Origin: Buchnera aphidicola (Aphis glycines)
GTDB lineage: Bacteria; Pseudomonadota; Gammaproteobacteria; Enterobacterales; Enterobacteriaceae
Assembly: GCF_001280225.1 (NCBI RefSeq)
Contig: NZ_CP009253.1
Location: 564,165-628,164, forward strand
DNA: 64,000 nt
Reading direction: 5' to 3'
The position numbers were made by a program, and so were the translations under genes. Position 1 is the first letter of the stretch. Each line of letters begins with the position of its first letter. Below the pieces are notes generated by a model. That model did no database searches, was not told the origin of the DNA, and was given only the letters and a program-made list of their open reading frames with translations. Positions 18,562-29,506 of the stretch are shown piece after piece.

Positions 18562-19314
18562 TCATGATAAAACTAGAAAATCTGGATTGATTAGAGATCT
18601 TTTAGAAACTAAGGAATAGTTTAAACTTTTTTTTGTTTGATATGAAACTACACTCCCTCCAGCAGCTTGAACAATGGCATGTCCCGCTGCAGTATCCCAG
18701 ATATATGTTTTTCCAAATCTCGGGTAAAATTGCGCTTTTCCTTCTGCTACATAACAAAATTTTAAAGACGAACCTAAGTTTTTAATTATATATTTCTTTT
18801 TTTCTTTTTTTATAAAATTGTATAATTTTGTATTTGAATGTGATCGACTAACAACATATATCGGGATATTAGATTGAACTACAGAAATTTTTTTTTTATA
18901 TCCTAATGCATTTATTTTCCAAGCTTGTTTCGCAAAAGCAAAATATAAAATATTGAAGTAAGGGGCGTAAACAACTCCTAATATAGGTATACCATGTTCA
19001 ATTAAACTAATATTTACTGTAAATTCACCGTTTTTATTTAAAAATTCTTTAGTTCCATCTAATGGATCAACTAACCAATAAGTATTCCAAAATTTATCAT
19101 ATGTAACATTATTTAAATCTTCTTCAGATAATACTAAAATATTAGGAGAAATGGAAAAAAGCCCGTCTTTAATAATTTTATTTGAAACTGTATCTGCATT
19201 AGTTACTGGGCTTTCATCTAATTTATAAGAAATATCTAATAGTTTATTAGAATGATAAATGTCCATAATAGCAGCTCCGGCCTCGCGAGCTAGATTGCAA
19301 ATTTTATTAATCAT
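18562..19314 (-). CDS. cysQ: 3'(2'),5'-bisphosphate nucleotidase CysQ
   Basis: Degrades pAp and related nucleotides left from sulfate assimilation, keeping PAPS flow moving. Motifs: EESPVTxAD-like DESPVTNADTVS near residue 35, LSEED near 65, WLVDPLDGTKEF near 81-92 (metal-binding) and WDTAAGHAIVQAAGG near 205. The ATG at 19314 is chosen because MINKICNLAREAGAAIM aligns with E. coli MLDQVCQLARNAGDAIM; the upstream ATG at 19353 would add 13 unmatched residues and overlap rplI by 17 bases. It follows the rpsF-rpsR-rplI operon as in the E. coli region. Confidence 0.93.
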   Translation of the reverse strand: MINKICNLAREAGAAIMDIYHSNKLLDISYKLDESPVTNADTVSNKIIKDGLFSISPNILVLSEEDLNNVTYDKFWNTYWLVDPLDGTKEFLNKNGEFTVNISLIEHGIPILGVVYAPYFNILYFAFAKQAWKINALGYKKKISVVQSNIPIYVVSRSHSNTKLYNFIKKEKKKYIIKNLGSSLKFCYVAEGKAQFYPRFGKTYIWDTAAGHAIVQAAGGSVVSYQTKKSLNYSLVSKRSLINPDFLVLS

Positions 19315-19336
19315 TTCACACCATTTTAAGAACAAA

Positions 19337-19789
19337 TTATTTTTTTTCGACAATATTTACTATAAAATGTTCACATATTTCGATATGTGGTTGAAACACT
19401 ACTTGATGCTCTCCTATATAACGTAATACTCCGCGAGGAAGTTTGATTTCTTTTTTATTAATTTTTATTCCGATTTGAGACATTTCTTTAATAATATCTC
19501 TTATACCGATAGAACCAAATATTTTGTTTTCTTTTCCAACTTTTGAAAAAATTGTTATAGATTTAATTTGTTTTACTTTTTCGGCTCGAGATTTCGCAAT
19601 AATTAATTTGCTAATATTTTCTTCTTTTAATTTAACTTGCTGAGCTTTAAAAGATTCAATATTTTTTTTATCAGCTAAAATAGCTTTTCCTTTAGGAATT
19701 AAATAATTTCTAGCATAACCTGATTTAACTTTTATAATTTTACCGGATTCACCTAATTTGTTTACTTTGAACAAAAGAATTACTTCCAT
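19337..19789 (-). CDS. rplI: 50S ribosomal protein L9
   Basis: Large-subunit protein with two globular domains joined by a long helix. The N-domain MEVILLFKVNKLGESGKIIKVKSGYARNYLIPKGKA is present in order, followed by the Lys-rich helix (about 40-75) and the C-domain up to residue 150 (E. coli 149). It is the last gene of rpsF-rpsR-rplI, 47 bases after rpsR. Confidence 0.97.
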   Translation of the reverse strand: MEVILLFKVNKLGESGKIIKVKSGYARNYLIPKGKAILADKKNIESFKAQQVKLKEENISKLIIAKSRAEKVKQIKSITIFSKVGKENKIFGSIGIRDIIKEMSQIGIKINKKEIKLPRGVLRYIGEHQVVFQPHIEICEHFIVNIVEKK

Positions 19790-19836
19790 TATTTATTCTC
19801 TTTTAAGTTTTAAAATATAATATAATTCATTTAGTA

Positions 19837-20064
19837 TTAATGATGTTGATCAGTATATGGAAGTAAAGCAAGATATCTTGCTTTTTTAATAGCTCTAGAT
19901 AACTGACGTTGATATTTAGCTCGAGTTCCAGTAATTCGGCTCGGAACAATTTTACCATTTTCTGTAATATAGTTTTTTAAAATAGAAATATCTTTATAAT
20001 CTATTTCTTGAATATTTTCCGCAGTAAAGCGGCAAAATTTTCTTCGACGAAAGTAACGTGCCAA
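19837..20064 (-). CDS. rpsR: 30S ribosomal protein S18, probable TTG start
   Basis: Small-subunit platform protein. The sequence [14 protein letters not shown] to LLPYTDQHH matches E. coli S18 over its full 75 residues. The codon at the family's initiator position is TTG (20064-20062), with an AAAAGG box nine bases upstream. An in-frame ATG at 20082 would add six residues (MKRYFI) not found in the family, and the Shine-Dalgarno-like AAAAGG would then lie inside the coding region. The TTG start is therefore preferred, not proven. priB, which lies between rpsF and rpsR in E. coli, is absent. Confidence 0.9.
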   Translation of the reverse strand: MARYFRRRKFCRFTAENIQEIDYKDISILKNYITENGKIVPSRITGTRAKYQRQLSRAIKKARYLALLPYTDQHH

Positions 20065-20167
20065 AATAAAATACCTTTTCAAATAAAAAATAAAATGATT
20101 TTTAAATTTTTTACATTTTAGTAAAAATTATATAAAAATAGCATAAACAAATCGTTTTTAAAAAAAA

Positions 20168-20509
20168 TTATTTTTTTTCTTTTTTATCTTCTTTTGATTT
20201 CATTATAGGAGACACTTCATTAATTGATTTTTTCACTGACATAATCATATTTCTAATAATTGCAGTATTATAACGAAAATCTGTTGCAAGCAAATTAATA
20301 AATTTAGGATTCACTTCTACATTTATAAGAACATAATGCGCTTTATGTAATTTATTAATAGAATAAGATAATTGTCTTCTTCCCCAATCTTCTAAACGAT
20401 GTATAATGCCTAAATTATCAAGAATCATTTTTTTATATTTTTCAATTATTGTAGTAATTTTATCACTATAATCAGGATGAACCATAAAAATTATTTCGTA
20501 ATGACGCAC
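20168..20509 (-). CDS. rpsF: 30S ribosomal protein S6
   Basis: Small-subunit protein that pairs with S18. The 113 residues begin [17 protein letters not shown] and carry [30 protein letters not shown], nearly as in E. coli. The acidic tail that E. coli S6 receives glutamates on is replaced by a Lys-rich end, so a RimK-type modification site is not evident. An AAAGGAGC box precedes the ATG by about 8 bases. First gene of the rpsF-rpsR-rplI unit. Confidence 0.96.
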   Translation of the reverse strand: MRHYEIIFMVHPDYSDKITTIIEKYKKMILDNLGIIHRLEDWGRRQLSYSINKLHKAHYVLINVEVNPKFINLLATDFRYNTAIIRNMIMSVKKSINEVSPIMKSKEDKKEKK

Positions 20510-20691
20510 AAATCTGCTCCTTTTGGGTTTTTTATTTTCCTATATTTTAAATAAAAATAAATTTTTTTAAGGAAATAAGGAACTATTATGTAAAAAAACA
20601 TTTTAAATCTATAATATTTTAATTTGATAATAAAATCAATTAAATTTCATTGTTGTAACCAAAAAAATAAGATGGTTAAAAATAAACTATA

Positions 20692-22878
20692 TTATGTGCA
20701 CAAAGATAATTCTATTTTTTTTTGATATAAGTTTACAGAAATAACTTTAACTTTTAAAATATCACCAAGACAAAAAGTATTCTTAGTTGTTTTTCCAATA
20801 AATTTTAACGAAATAGAGTCAAAATAATAATAATCATCATTTAAATATTCTACACGTACTAATCCGTCAATAAAATATTCATTTAAACGCACAAAAAAAC
20901 CAAAAGCAGTCACACTTGAAACAACACCAGTAAAAATATCGCCAATTTTTTTTTGCATAAAATCACATTTTAACCAATCCATAACATCTCTAGTCGCTTC
21001 ATCTGCACGTCTTTCAGACATCGAGCAATGTAATCCAATTTTTTTTATATTATTTTTATTACGCATATTGAAAAACTTATTTTTTTTATTTTTATGTAAT
21101 TTAAATAATGCATATTTAATTGCTCTATGTAAAAGAATATCAGGATATCTTCTAATAGGCGAAGTAAAATGCACATAACTAGATAAAGATAAACCAAAAT
21201 GCCCACGATTATCTGGAGAATAAACAGCTTGTTTCATGGATCTTAATAATATAGTTTGAATCATTTCATAATCTGATCGATTTTTAATTTTTTTTAACAA
21301 ATCTGAATAATGATTAGATTTCGGTATTTCACCACCAGTTAAAGATAGTCCTAATCTATTTAAAATGCGTCGCAAATTTATAACACTATCTTTAGTGGGA
21401 TAATCATGGTTTCGAAATAGAATTGGATATTGATATTTTTGAATAAATTTAGCTGAAGATATATTTGCTAAAATCATACATGATTCAATAAATTTATGAG
21501 CATCATTTCTGACATGTTGATAAATTTTTTTAATTTTCAAATTAGAATCTAAAGTAAATTTAGTTTCAATATTTTCAAAATAAACACCTTGTTCAGACAC
21601 ATTATTTTTTTTTAATATTTTTTGTAACAATAATAAATTTTTAATCTGTTTTAATGATTGATTATATTTTAAACAAAGTTGAACATCATCATTCCAAATT
21701 TTAAATATTTCATCATATGTAAAACGACCTTGTGAACATATAACTGCTTCATAATATTTATATGTAATTAATTGTCCTGTATTTGATAAGCTCATTTCAC
21801 ATATTAAACATAGTCGTTCTACATTCGGATTTAAAGAACATAAATCTGTAGATATTTTTTCTGGTAACATAGGCACTACTAATGAAGGAAAATATACAGA
21901 ATTCCCCCTTTTTAACGCTTCTTGATCTATAGCAGTCCCAGGTTTTATATAGTAACTAACATCTGAAATAGCTACCCATAAATTCCATCCTCCTTCTTTA
22001 CTATTTTTTTTTTTGCAAAAAATAGCGTCATCAAAGTCACGAGCATCTTCTTCATCAATAGTAAAAAAAGGGAGATTTCTTAAATCTACACGACGTTTTA
22101 ATTCTTTTTGATCAATTGTATTATTTATATGATGCAATTGATCTTTAACTTTATCAGACCATAGATAAGGAATGGAATAAGTTCGTATTGCAATATCTGT
22201 AGCAAGAGCAGTTCCCATCTTTTTATTGCTAAGAATTTCTACTATTGTTCCTTGAACTTTATTTTTTTTATTTAAAAAATTTTTATTTAATTTAACTACA
22301 ACAATAGATCCTATAGAAAGATGTTTTGTTGAAATCGATGAAACAATAAATATTTTAAAGTTGAATCGGTTATCCTCTGGAATAACAAACTGTATTTTTT
22401 TTTCAATGTGATAACGTCCCACAATTAAAACATTGTTTGGTTTTAATATTTTTAATACTTTTGCCGTATTTCTTTTTTTCTTTTCAGGTTGTATAATACG
22501 AGCTAAAATAATATCACCATGAATACATAGTTTCATTTGTTCGATGGATAAAAAAAGATCTTCTTTGCACATTTCGCTTCTAAGAAAACCATAACCATCT
22601 CTATGACCAATTACTTTTCCTATGACCATATTAATATTTTCTAGCACAACATAATAATGATCGTATGCATATATGATTTGTTTATCTTGTTCCATAGCTT
22701 TTAATCTGCGACGAAGTGCTTTTTTATCGTCTTTATTATTAATACTAAATTTTTTTTCTATTTTTTTTCGCTTAATTACATTTTTGCAATTTTTTAAAAA
22801 AGATAAAATACGCTCTCGACTAGGAATAGTGTTAATATATTTTTTATAATTATTTTTTTGGTAGGTATCTACTACCAT
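20692..22878 (-). CDS. rnr: Ribonuclease R
   Basis: 3'-5' exoribonuclease that degrades structured RNA. The start at ATG 22878 has GGAGAAG seven bases upstream, and MVVDTYQK...INTIPSRE aligns with E. coli; an upstream ATG at 22911 would add 11 residues lacking such a site. Domains in order: N-terminal helix-turn-helix, two cold-shock domains (VIGHRDGYGFLRSE near 85), RNB catalytic domain with DARDFDDAI near 275 and HFTSPIRRYPDILLHRAI near 560, and S1 domain with GVVSSVTAFGFFVRL near 650. At 728 residues it lacks the Lys-rich C-terminal tail of E. coli RNase R (813). Confidence 0.95.
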   Translation of the reverse strand: MVVDTYQKNNYKKYINTIPSRERILSFLKNCKNVIKRKKIEKKFSINNKDDKKALRRRLKAMEQDKQIIYAYDHYYVVLENINMVIGKVIGHRDGYGFLRSEMCKEDLFLSIEQMKLCIHGDIILARIIQPEKKKRNTAKVLKILKPNNVLIVGRYHIEKKIQFVIPEDNRFNFKIFIVSSISTKHLSIGSIVVVKLNKNFLNKKNKVQGTIVEILSNKKMGTALATDIAIRTYSIPYLWSDKVKDQLHHINNTIDQKELKRRVDLRNLPFFTIDEEDARDFDDAIFCKKKNSKEGGWNLWVAISDVSYYIKPGTAIDQEALKRGNSVYFPSLVVPMLPEKISTDLCSLNPNVERLCLICEMSLSNTGQLITYKYYEAVICSQGRFTYDEIFKIWNDDVQLCLKYNQSLKQIKNLLLLQKILKKNNVSEQGVYFENIETKFTLDSNLKIKKIYQHVRNDAHKFIESCMILANISSAKFIQKYQYPILFRNHDYPTKDSVINLRRILNRLGLSLTGGEIPKSNHYSDLLKKIKNRSDYEMIQTILLRSMKQAVYSPDNRGHFGLSLSSYVHFTSPIRRYPDILLHRAIKYALFKLHKNKKNKFFNMRNKNNIKKIGLHCSMSERRADEATRDVMDWLKCDFMQKKIGDIFTGVVSSVTAFGFFVRLNEYFIDGLVRVEYLNDDYYYFDSISLKFIGKTTKNTFCLGDILKVKVISVNLYQKKIELSLCT

Positions 22879-22955
22879 ATTTACTTCTCCAATAACATTA
22901 TTTAAATGCAATATCTATCAAACATTTTATTTCAAATTTATTTTTAAATACACAG

Positions 22956-24248
<1,293 letters not shown>

Positions 24249-24277
24249 TTATTTAAAATACCTATTTTGAAATATTT

Positions 24278-25201
24278 TTAATTAGAAATAATTTGATTCA
24301 TATATTGAAAAAATTTATTATCAGAACTAATTAAAATTATGTTGTTTTTATTTTTAAAACTGTTTTCATAAGCATGCAGACTACGAATAAATAAATAAAA
24401 AGATGAATCTTGTTGAAAATTATCTGAAAATAATTTTGCTACTTTAGCTTCTCCTTCGCCTTTTAATATTAAAGCATTTTTTCTTGCTTCCGATAATATC
24501 ATAGATACTTTATAATCGGCGGTTGCTCGTAACTTTTCTGCTTTTTCCTGCCCTTGTGAACGTTGACTTCTAGCAACAGCTTCTCGCTCTGCTCGCATTC
24601 TGTTATATATAGCTTCAGATACTTCAGCAGGCAAATTAATTTGCTTGATACGAACATCAACAACTTCAATTCCTAAAGCATTCATACTATTAATATTTAT
24701 TTCAGATATATTTTTTGGATTAACTGTCCCCTTATTTAGAGATTTTAATACATCTAATGTTAGTTTTCCTCTAGAATCAGTGACAATTTCTTTTACATTT
24801 AAACATCCTATTTCAGAGCGTAATCGATCGCTAAACTTTCTTTTAAGTAACACTTCAGCTTGAAAAGTATCTCCGTTTCCAGTAGCCAAGTAATAACGAC
24901 TAAAATCGTTAATACGCCATTTTATATACGAATCTACAATAAGATCTTTTTTTTCTTTTGTGACAAAACGATCTGCTTGATTATCCATAGTATGAATACG
25001 AGCATCTAACATTTTAACAGTTTCTAAAAATGGAATTTTAAAATGCAACCCAGGATTGTACACTAATGCTTTTTGATTATTATTTTTTAAAACTTTTCCA
25101 AATTGTAATACGATGCCACGTTCCCCTTCCTTAACAATAAACAATGCAGAAGAAAATAAAAGAAGAAAAACGCTTGATAAACAAATTAGTAATTTATTCA
25201 T
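24278..25201 (-). CDS. hflC: HflC, subunit of the FtsH-associated HflKC complex
   Basis: SPFH/band-7 membrane protein that forms a cage around the FtsH protease. A single N-terminal membrane segment (about residues 4-22) is followed by EGERGIVLQFGKV and the band-7 domain, then the coiled-coil region ERxAxARSQRSQGQEKAEKLRA. Length is 307 against 334 in E. coli; the missing residues are C-terminal. It begins four bases after hflK ends, so translation is probably coupled. Confidence 0.95.
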   Translation of the reverse strand: MNKLLICLSSVFLLLFSSALFIVKEGERGIVLQFGKVLKNNNQKALVYNPGLHFKIPFLETVKMLDARIHTMDNQADRFVTKEKKDLIVDSYIKWRINDFSRYYLATGNGDTFQAEVLLKRKFSDRLRSEIGCLNVKEIVTDSRGKLTLDVLKSLNKGTVNPKNISEININSMNALGIEVVDVRIKQINLPAEVSEAIYNRMRAEREAVARSQRSQGQEKAEKLRATADYKVSMILSEARKNALILKGEGEAKVAKLFSDNFQQDSSFYLFIRSLHAYENSFKNKNNIILISSDNKFFQYMNQIISN

Positions 25202-25205
25202 ACAA

Positions 25206-26438
25206 TCATTCTCTCTCTGTATTTTTGATATCGTTTAGTATTGAACTAGCACGTGGTTGTTTTAAAAAATTACTAGAAGATAATAAAGACAAATCATTAA
25301 TATCTTGGTCTTTTTTTGAAAAATTATATTTATTTTTTATGGGTTTAGTAGTATTTAAAAATGGTTTATTATTATCTTGTTTATTATTGATAAAATTGTT
25401 TAAAGACAGAAACAATGTTGCATCACTACTTTTATCAATGAAAATTTTTTTAGTATGACCTAATATTTTTTCCATAGATTCTATATAAATCCTTTTAAGA
25501 GTAATTTCTTTAGCTTTTTTATACTCTGGTAAAATTTTTAAAAATCGAATAATTTCACCCTGAGCTTCTAAAATTATACGTGAAGAATATGCTTTCGCTT
25601 CTTCTAAAATACGCTGAGCTTTTCCATGAGCTTTCGGTTGAACTTCGTTTGCATACGATTCAGCTTCACGCACATATTGTTCTCGATTTTCACGAGCTGC
25701 AATTGCATCATCAAAAGCAGATTTTACTTCTTCAGGAGGCCTTGCTGTTTGAAAATTAACATCTAATACAGTTAATCCCATGTGATACGGTTGAATAGTT
25801 TCTTCAATTTCTTTTTGTGTATCATACCTGACTAAAGTTCGTCCTTCAGTTAAAATACGGTCCATAGTAGAACGTCCGACAACGCCACGTAAAGCACTAT
25901 CAGTTGCCTGTCTTAAACTATCATCTGGGTATGCAACAGAAAAAAGATAATTCGAAGGGTTAGTAATTTTATATTGCACGTTCATTTCGACACGTACTAC
26001 ATTTTCATCTGAAGTTAACATTGTACCTGACGTAGCTAATTCACGGACTGTTTCGACATTTACTGTTTGTACATTATTAATAAAAACTGGTCTCCAATTT
26101 AACCCTGGTTCAACTAAATGACTAAATTTCCCAAAATGAGTCACTACTCCACGTTCAGCTTCTTTAATAGTATAAAATCCACTAGCAAACCAGACAAAAA
26201 AAGCTATAAGGATCAATATTAAAACAGGATGAATTTTCTTTTTTAATAAATTTTTAGAATTGTTTGTATGATGAATTATATTATTAAAATTACATAAAAA
26301 TTTTTTAAAATTGATTGAAATTTTTTTTTCATGAATTTTCTTTTGATCTTTTTTTTCAGAACAATCTCTTTCTGAATTATTTTTTTTTCCCCATGGATCT
26401 AGTTTAAGTTGATAATTATTTTTTTTATTCCAGGCCAT
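25206..26438 (-). CDS. hflK: HflK, subunit of the FtsH-associated HflKC complex
   Basis: Partner of HflC. The ATG at 26438 gives MAWNKKN...LDPWG, as in E. coli; the ATG at 26450 is followed by AGG that serves as ribosome binding site for the inner start. A Lys/Asn-rich cytoplasmic tail replaces the Gly-rich tail of E. coli. The membrane segment lies near residues 70-90 and is followed by GFYTIKEAERGVVTHFGKFSHLVEPGLNW and the long band-7 domain with TARPPEEVKSAFDDAIAARENREQY. Length is 410 (E. coli 419). Confidence 0.95.
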   Translation of the reverse strand: MAWNKKNNYQLKLDPWGKKNNSERDCSEKKDQKKIHEKKISINFKKFLCNFNNIIHHTNNSKNLLKKKIHPVLILILIAFFVWFASGFYTIKEAERGVVTHFGKFSHLVEPGLNWRPVFINNVQTVNVETVRELATSGTMLTSDENVVRVEMNVQYKITNPSNYLFSVAYPDDSLRQATDSALRGVVGRSTMDRILTEGRTLVRYDTQKEIEETIQPYHMGLTVLDVNFQTARPPEEVKSAFDDAIAARENREQYVREAESYANEVQPKAHGKAQRILEEAKAYSSRIILEAQGEIIRFLKILPEYKKAKEITLKRIYIESMEKILGHTKKIFIDKSSDATLFLSLNNFINNKQDNNKPFLNTTKPIKNKYNFSKKDQDINDLSLLSSSNFLKQPRASSILNDIKNTERE

Positions 26439-26607
26439 TTTATGCCTCATTTATTAGTTTTAATACCATATCATATACTTTGAAAAAATTAAAAATAATA
26501 TATCTTATATTTTAAGATATGAAAACTGTATTTTTTTACAATTTTTTAAGAATTAATTAATATAAAATGCTTTAATAAAGTAGAAAACAAAATTTTACAT
26601 TTTAAAA

Positions 26608-27573
26608 TTAGATATCTAGCTTATATTTTTTAAAAATTTTTAACATTTGTTTCAAAATAATATCTGGTTGAGAACTAATCAAAAAATAAATATTTTTCCA
26701 TTTTTTTAGCCAAGTTAATTGATTTTTAGCTAATTTTCTGGTTGAAAAAACAATTTTTGAAAACATTTCTTCATAATTAGTTTTATGTTCAAGATATTCC
26801 CACATTTGCCTATATCCTATACATCGTATAGATGGTAACTCTTTATTTAAATCACCTCTAAAAAATAAGCTTTCTACTTCTTTTTGAAAACCCAAAACAA
26901 ACATTTTTTTTACACGGATCTCAATTTTTTTATACAACCATTCTTTACTTTTAGGTAAGATCGAAAATTGAATTATATTATATGGTAATTTGTTTAATCT
27001 GTTATTTTTCAAAGATGTTAGTGTTTTTCCAGAAATATAAAATATCTCTAATGCTCTTAACAATCTTTGATAATCATTTTTATGAATATTATTGGCAGAT
27101 ATAGGATCTATTATATTTAACTGTTCATACAAGAAATATTGATTATATTTTACTTTATTCAATAAATATTTGCGAATTTCAAAATTAGCAGGAGGAAGGT
27201 TAGATAAACCATATAGTAATACATGATAATAGAGCATTGTTCCACCAACAAGCAACGGTATTCTTCCTAATCCTAAAATATTTTCAATCTCCTGATAAGC
27301 ATCTTTTCTAAATTCAGCAACTGAATAAACTTCAGCAGGATCTTTAATGTTTAACAAACGATGTGGATGCATCTGTAAGTCTAAATGATTTGGTTTATCT
27401 GTTCCAATATCCATATCACGATAAATTAAAGCAGAATCTACACTAATTATTTCTATTGGCAAATATTTTCTAAGATATATAGCAATTTTACTTTTTCCAC
27501 ATCCAGTCAAACCCATTAAAAACAAAATAATTGGTTTTTTTGGTGTCAAAATTTTTATATTTCTAATACACAT
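26608..27573 (-). CDS. miaA: tRNA dimethylallyltransferase MiaA
   Basis: Adds the isopentenyl group to A37 of tRNAs that read UNN codons. P-loop MGLTGCGKSK near residue 19-28 (E. coli MGPTASGKTA), DSALIYRDMDIGTDKP near 45-60, LLVGGTMLYYH near 98, and SIRCIGYRQMWEYLE near 245. Length is 321 (E. coli 316). hfq and hflX, which follow miaA in E. coli, are missing: only 169 bases separate miaA from hflK. On its upstream side, where mutL belongs, there is only decayed sequence. Confidence 0.95.
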   Translation of the reverse strand: MCIRNIKILTPKKPIILFLMGLTGCGKSKIAIYLRKYLPIEIISVDSALIYRDMDIGTDKPNHLDLQMHPHRLLNIKDPAEVYSVAEFRKDAYQEIENILGLGRIPLLVGGTMLYYHVLLYGLSNLPPANFEIRKYLLNKVKYNQYFLYEQLNIIDPISANNIHKNDYQRLLRALEIFYISGKTLTSLKNNRLNKLPYNIIQFSILPKSKEWLYKKIEIRVKKMFVLGFQKEVESLFFRGDLNKELPSIRCIGYRQMWEYLEHKTNYEEMFSKIVFSTRKLAKNQLTWLKKWKNIYFLISSQPDIILKQMLKIFKKYKLDI

Positions 27574-28311
27574 AATATTTTATCAATATTTATTCTATCT
27601 AATAATTATAAAATAGGTTTTATATTTATAAAAAATTTTATTTGTTTAAATAAAAATTTATATAAAATTTATTTACTCTTATTATTGAGTTGATTTGAAA
27701 ATTTTTTTAATATCTAATTAATTTAAAAAAATGAATAACATTTAATTTACATGAAAAAAACCTAATTTTAAAACTATAAAAAATTTTTAAATTTAAAAAA
27801 AATCATTAAAAAATTAAAAATCTCAATTTAAAAATTATATTGATTTATTAAAAATGGTTTTAAAAGATTAACTTGTCAATATAATTTTTGATTTTTTTAG
27901 GCATTATAATTAATTTGTAAAATAAAATATTTAAATTAAAACTAAATTAATGCATTTATTAAATTGTATTGGATTAATATCACAAAACTGGTTGATTTTA
28001 AAAATATTCAAAAACAACGATATATTACAAATTAAATATTTTATTATAAATTTAATTTGTATAAAATAAAGCATAAATTGTAGCAATCTTTGCATGTAAT
28101 TCTTTATTAAGTATCTTCTATGTAATATTTTTAAAAGAGAAATTGCACTTACATTAAAAAACACTTGGTCGTCAAAAATTTTGATATTCAATCACGAAAT
28201 ACTAGTATTGAAAAATGTAAATAAGAAAATCTTTTTCGAATTTTTTTAATAAGAAACAAATAAGATAACTTTTTTATTTGATCACAAAATAATCAAAATG
28301 ATAAAATTGCA
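27574..28311 (-). pseudogene. mutL: Decayed region at the mutL position, with a possible MutL N-terminal remnant
   Basis: In E. coli mutL lies directly upstream of miaA on the same strand. Here that position holds 738 bases with no intact gene. A minus-strand frame starting at 28191 reads MNIKIFDDQVFFNVSA, which lines up without gaps with E. coli MutL MPIQVLPPQLANQIAA (conserved I, Q, hydrophobics and final SA/AA). About 60 bases on, another frame contains KEL and later ATI, compatible with MutL VVKELVENSLDAGATRI after indels. The catalytic ATPase residues are not recoverable. The match is short, so the call rests on synteny plus this fragment. Confidence 0.5.
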
Positions 28312-29487
28312 TTATATAACTCTTTTCAAAAAGAAATCATGCATTACAACATATTCAGCAGCAATCAAATTCATTTCTGGGCTATCTACTTTTAAATTAG
28401 AAATTTGACTTAATGTTTTTTTTATTCCATAATTTCTTATTAAATTACTAATTTGAATTGATTCTACATCATTTTTATTTCTATAATATAAAGCCGATAC
28501 AATACCTTTGATTAGATTATCATATAAAAAATTGTATTGTTTTGCTAATAAAAAAGGTTTTATTAAACGTTCATCTTGTCGTAATTTTTGTAACGGATTT
28601 CTAGCAATACGTTCAATTTTATCTAATAAAAAAGGATTTTGGAAACGAATTAAAATTTTATCAATATAAGAAAAATGACTGTTTCTATTGAAGCTATATT
28701 TTTTAATTAACGCTAACCCACTTTCTTTCATTGCGCCTTTTACAATTTTTTGTATATCATTATCTTGAATGCTTTCGTATATAGTTTTATATTTTCTCAT
28801 CCAACCTAAATATGCTGTTATAACATGTCCTGTATTCAATGTTAATATTTTTCTATCTATAAAAGATTGTAAATCATCACTAACTGTCATGTTAATAATT
28901 TTAGGTATAATGCCTTTAAATTGCTTTTTACAAACAATCCATTCTTGAAAATCTTCAGCGATTAAAGATAAGATATTTTTTTCAAAAGAAAATGTTGATG
29001 GTATAATCGTATCAATACTGCAGTCAACAAAGCCGACGTATTTATTTAAATATGTATGATATTTGATAGAAATTTTTTTAAAAATAATCGATTTTAAATG
29101 AGAGCTCGCTTGAGTTTTATTTTCGCAAGCAATAATGTTTAATGGAATTTTAGATTTTAACTTAATTTTTAGAAGAATTCCTTGAGCTAAAATAATTGCA
29201 ATATTATCGAGAGAAGATGCTCCAACAGCAGTTGTAATTAAATTCGCATCAGATATAATATTCAATAAATTAGGATGTTTTAAATGAATTGCATGAAAAT
29301 TATTAATGCTAATTATTTCTTCGTAATTATATCCAACTAATTTAACTGTATATTTTTTATAATGATTTAGTGCGTCTATTATATTCTGATTAATATCAGT
29401 AAATGTAAGATGAAAACCAGACTGAAATATTGATTTACCAATAAATCCCCGACCAATGTTACCAGCTCCAATATGTAAAACGTTCAT
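28312..29487 (-). CDS. mtlD: Mannitol-1-phosphate 5-dehydrogenase
   Basis: Oxidises mannitol-1-phosphate to fructose-6-phosphate with NAD. The Rossmann motif GAGNIGRGFIGK lies at residues 7-18. The catalytic-domain segment LNTGHVITAYLGWMRKYKTI near 185 with its conserved Lys and His is present. Length is 391 against 382 in E. coli. It follows mtlA by 19 bases in the same orientation; mtlR is absent. Confidence 0.96.
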   Translation of the reverse strand: MNVLHIGAGNIGRGFIGKSIFQSGFHLTFTDINQNIIDALNHYKKYTVKLVGYNYEEIISINNFHAIHLKHPNLLNIISDANLITTAVGASSLDNIAIILAQGILLKIKLKSKIPLNIIACENKTQASSHLKSIIFKKISIKYHTYLNKYVGFVDCSIDTIIPSTFSFEKNILSLIAEDFQEWIVCKKQFKGIIPKIINMTVSDDLQSFIDRKILTLNTGHVITAYLGWMRKYKTIYESIQDNDIQKIVKGAMKESGLALIKKYSFNRNSHFSYIDKILIRFQNPFLLDKIERIARNPLQKLRQDERLIKPFLLAKQYNFLYDNLIKGIVSALYYRNKNDVESIQISNLIRNYGIKKTLSQISNLKVDSPEMNLIAAEYVVMHDFFLKRVI

Positions 29488-29506
29488 ACAAAATCCTAAT
29501 TGATTT

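Noticed and set aside
27931-28191. 86-codon frame treated as an intact small membrane protein
   Set aside because: Its first 16 residues look like MutL and the place is that of mutL; the rest is low-complexity. A remnant explains it better.
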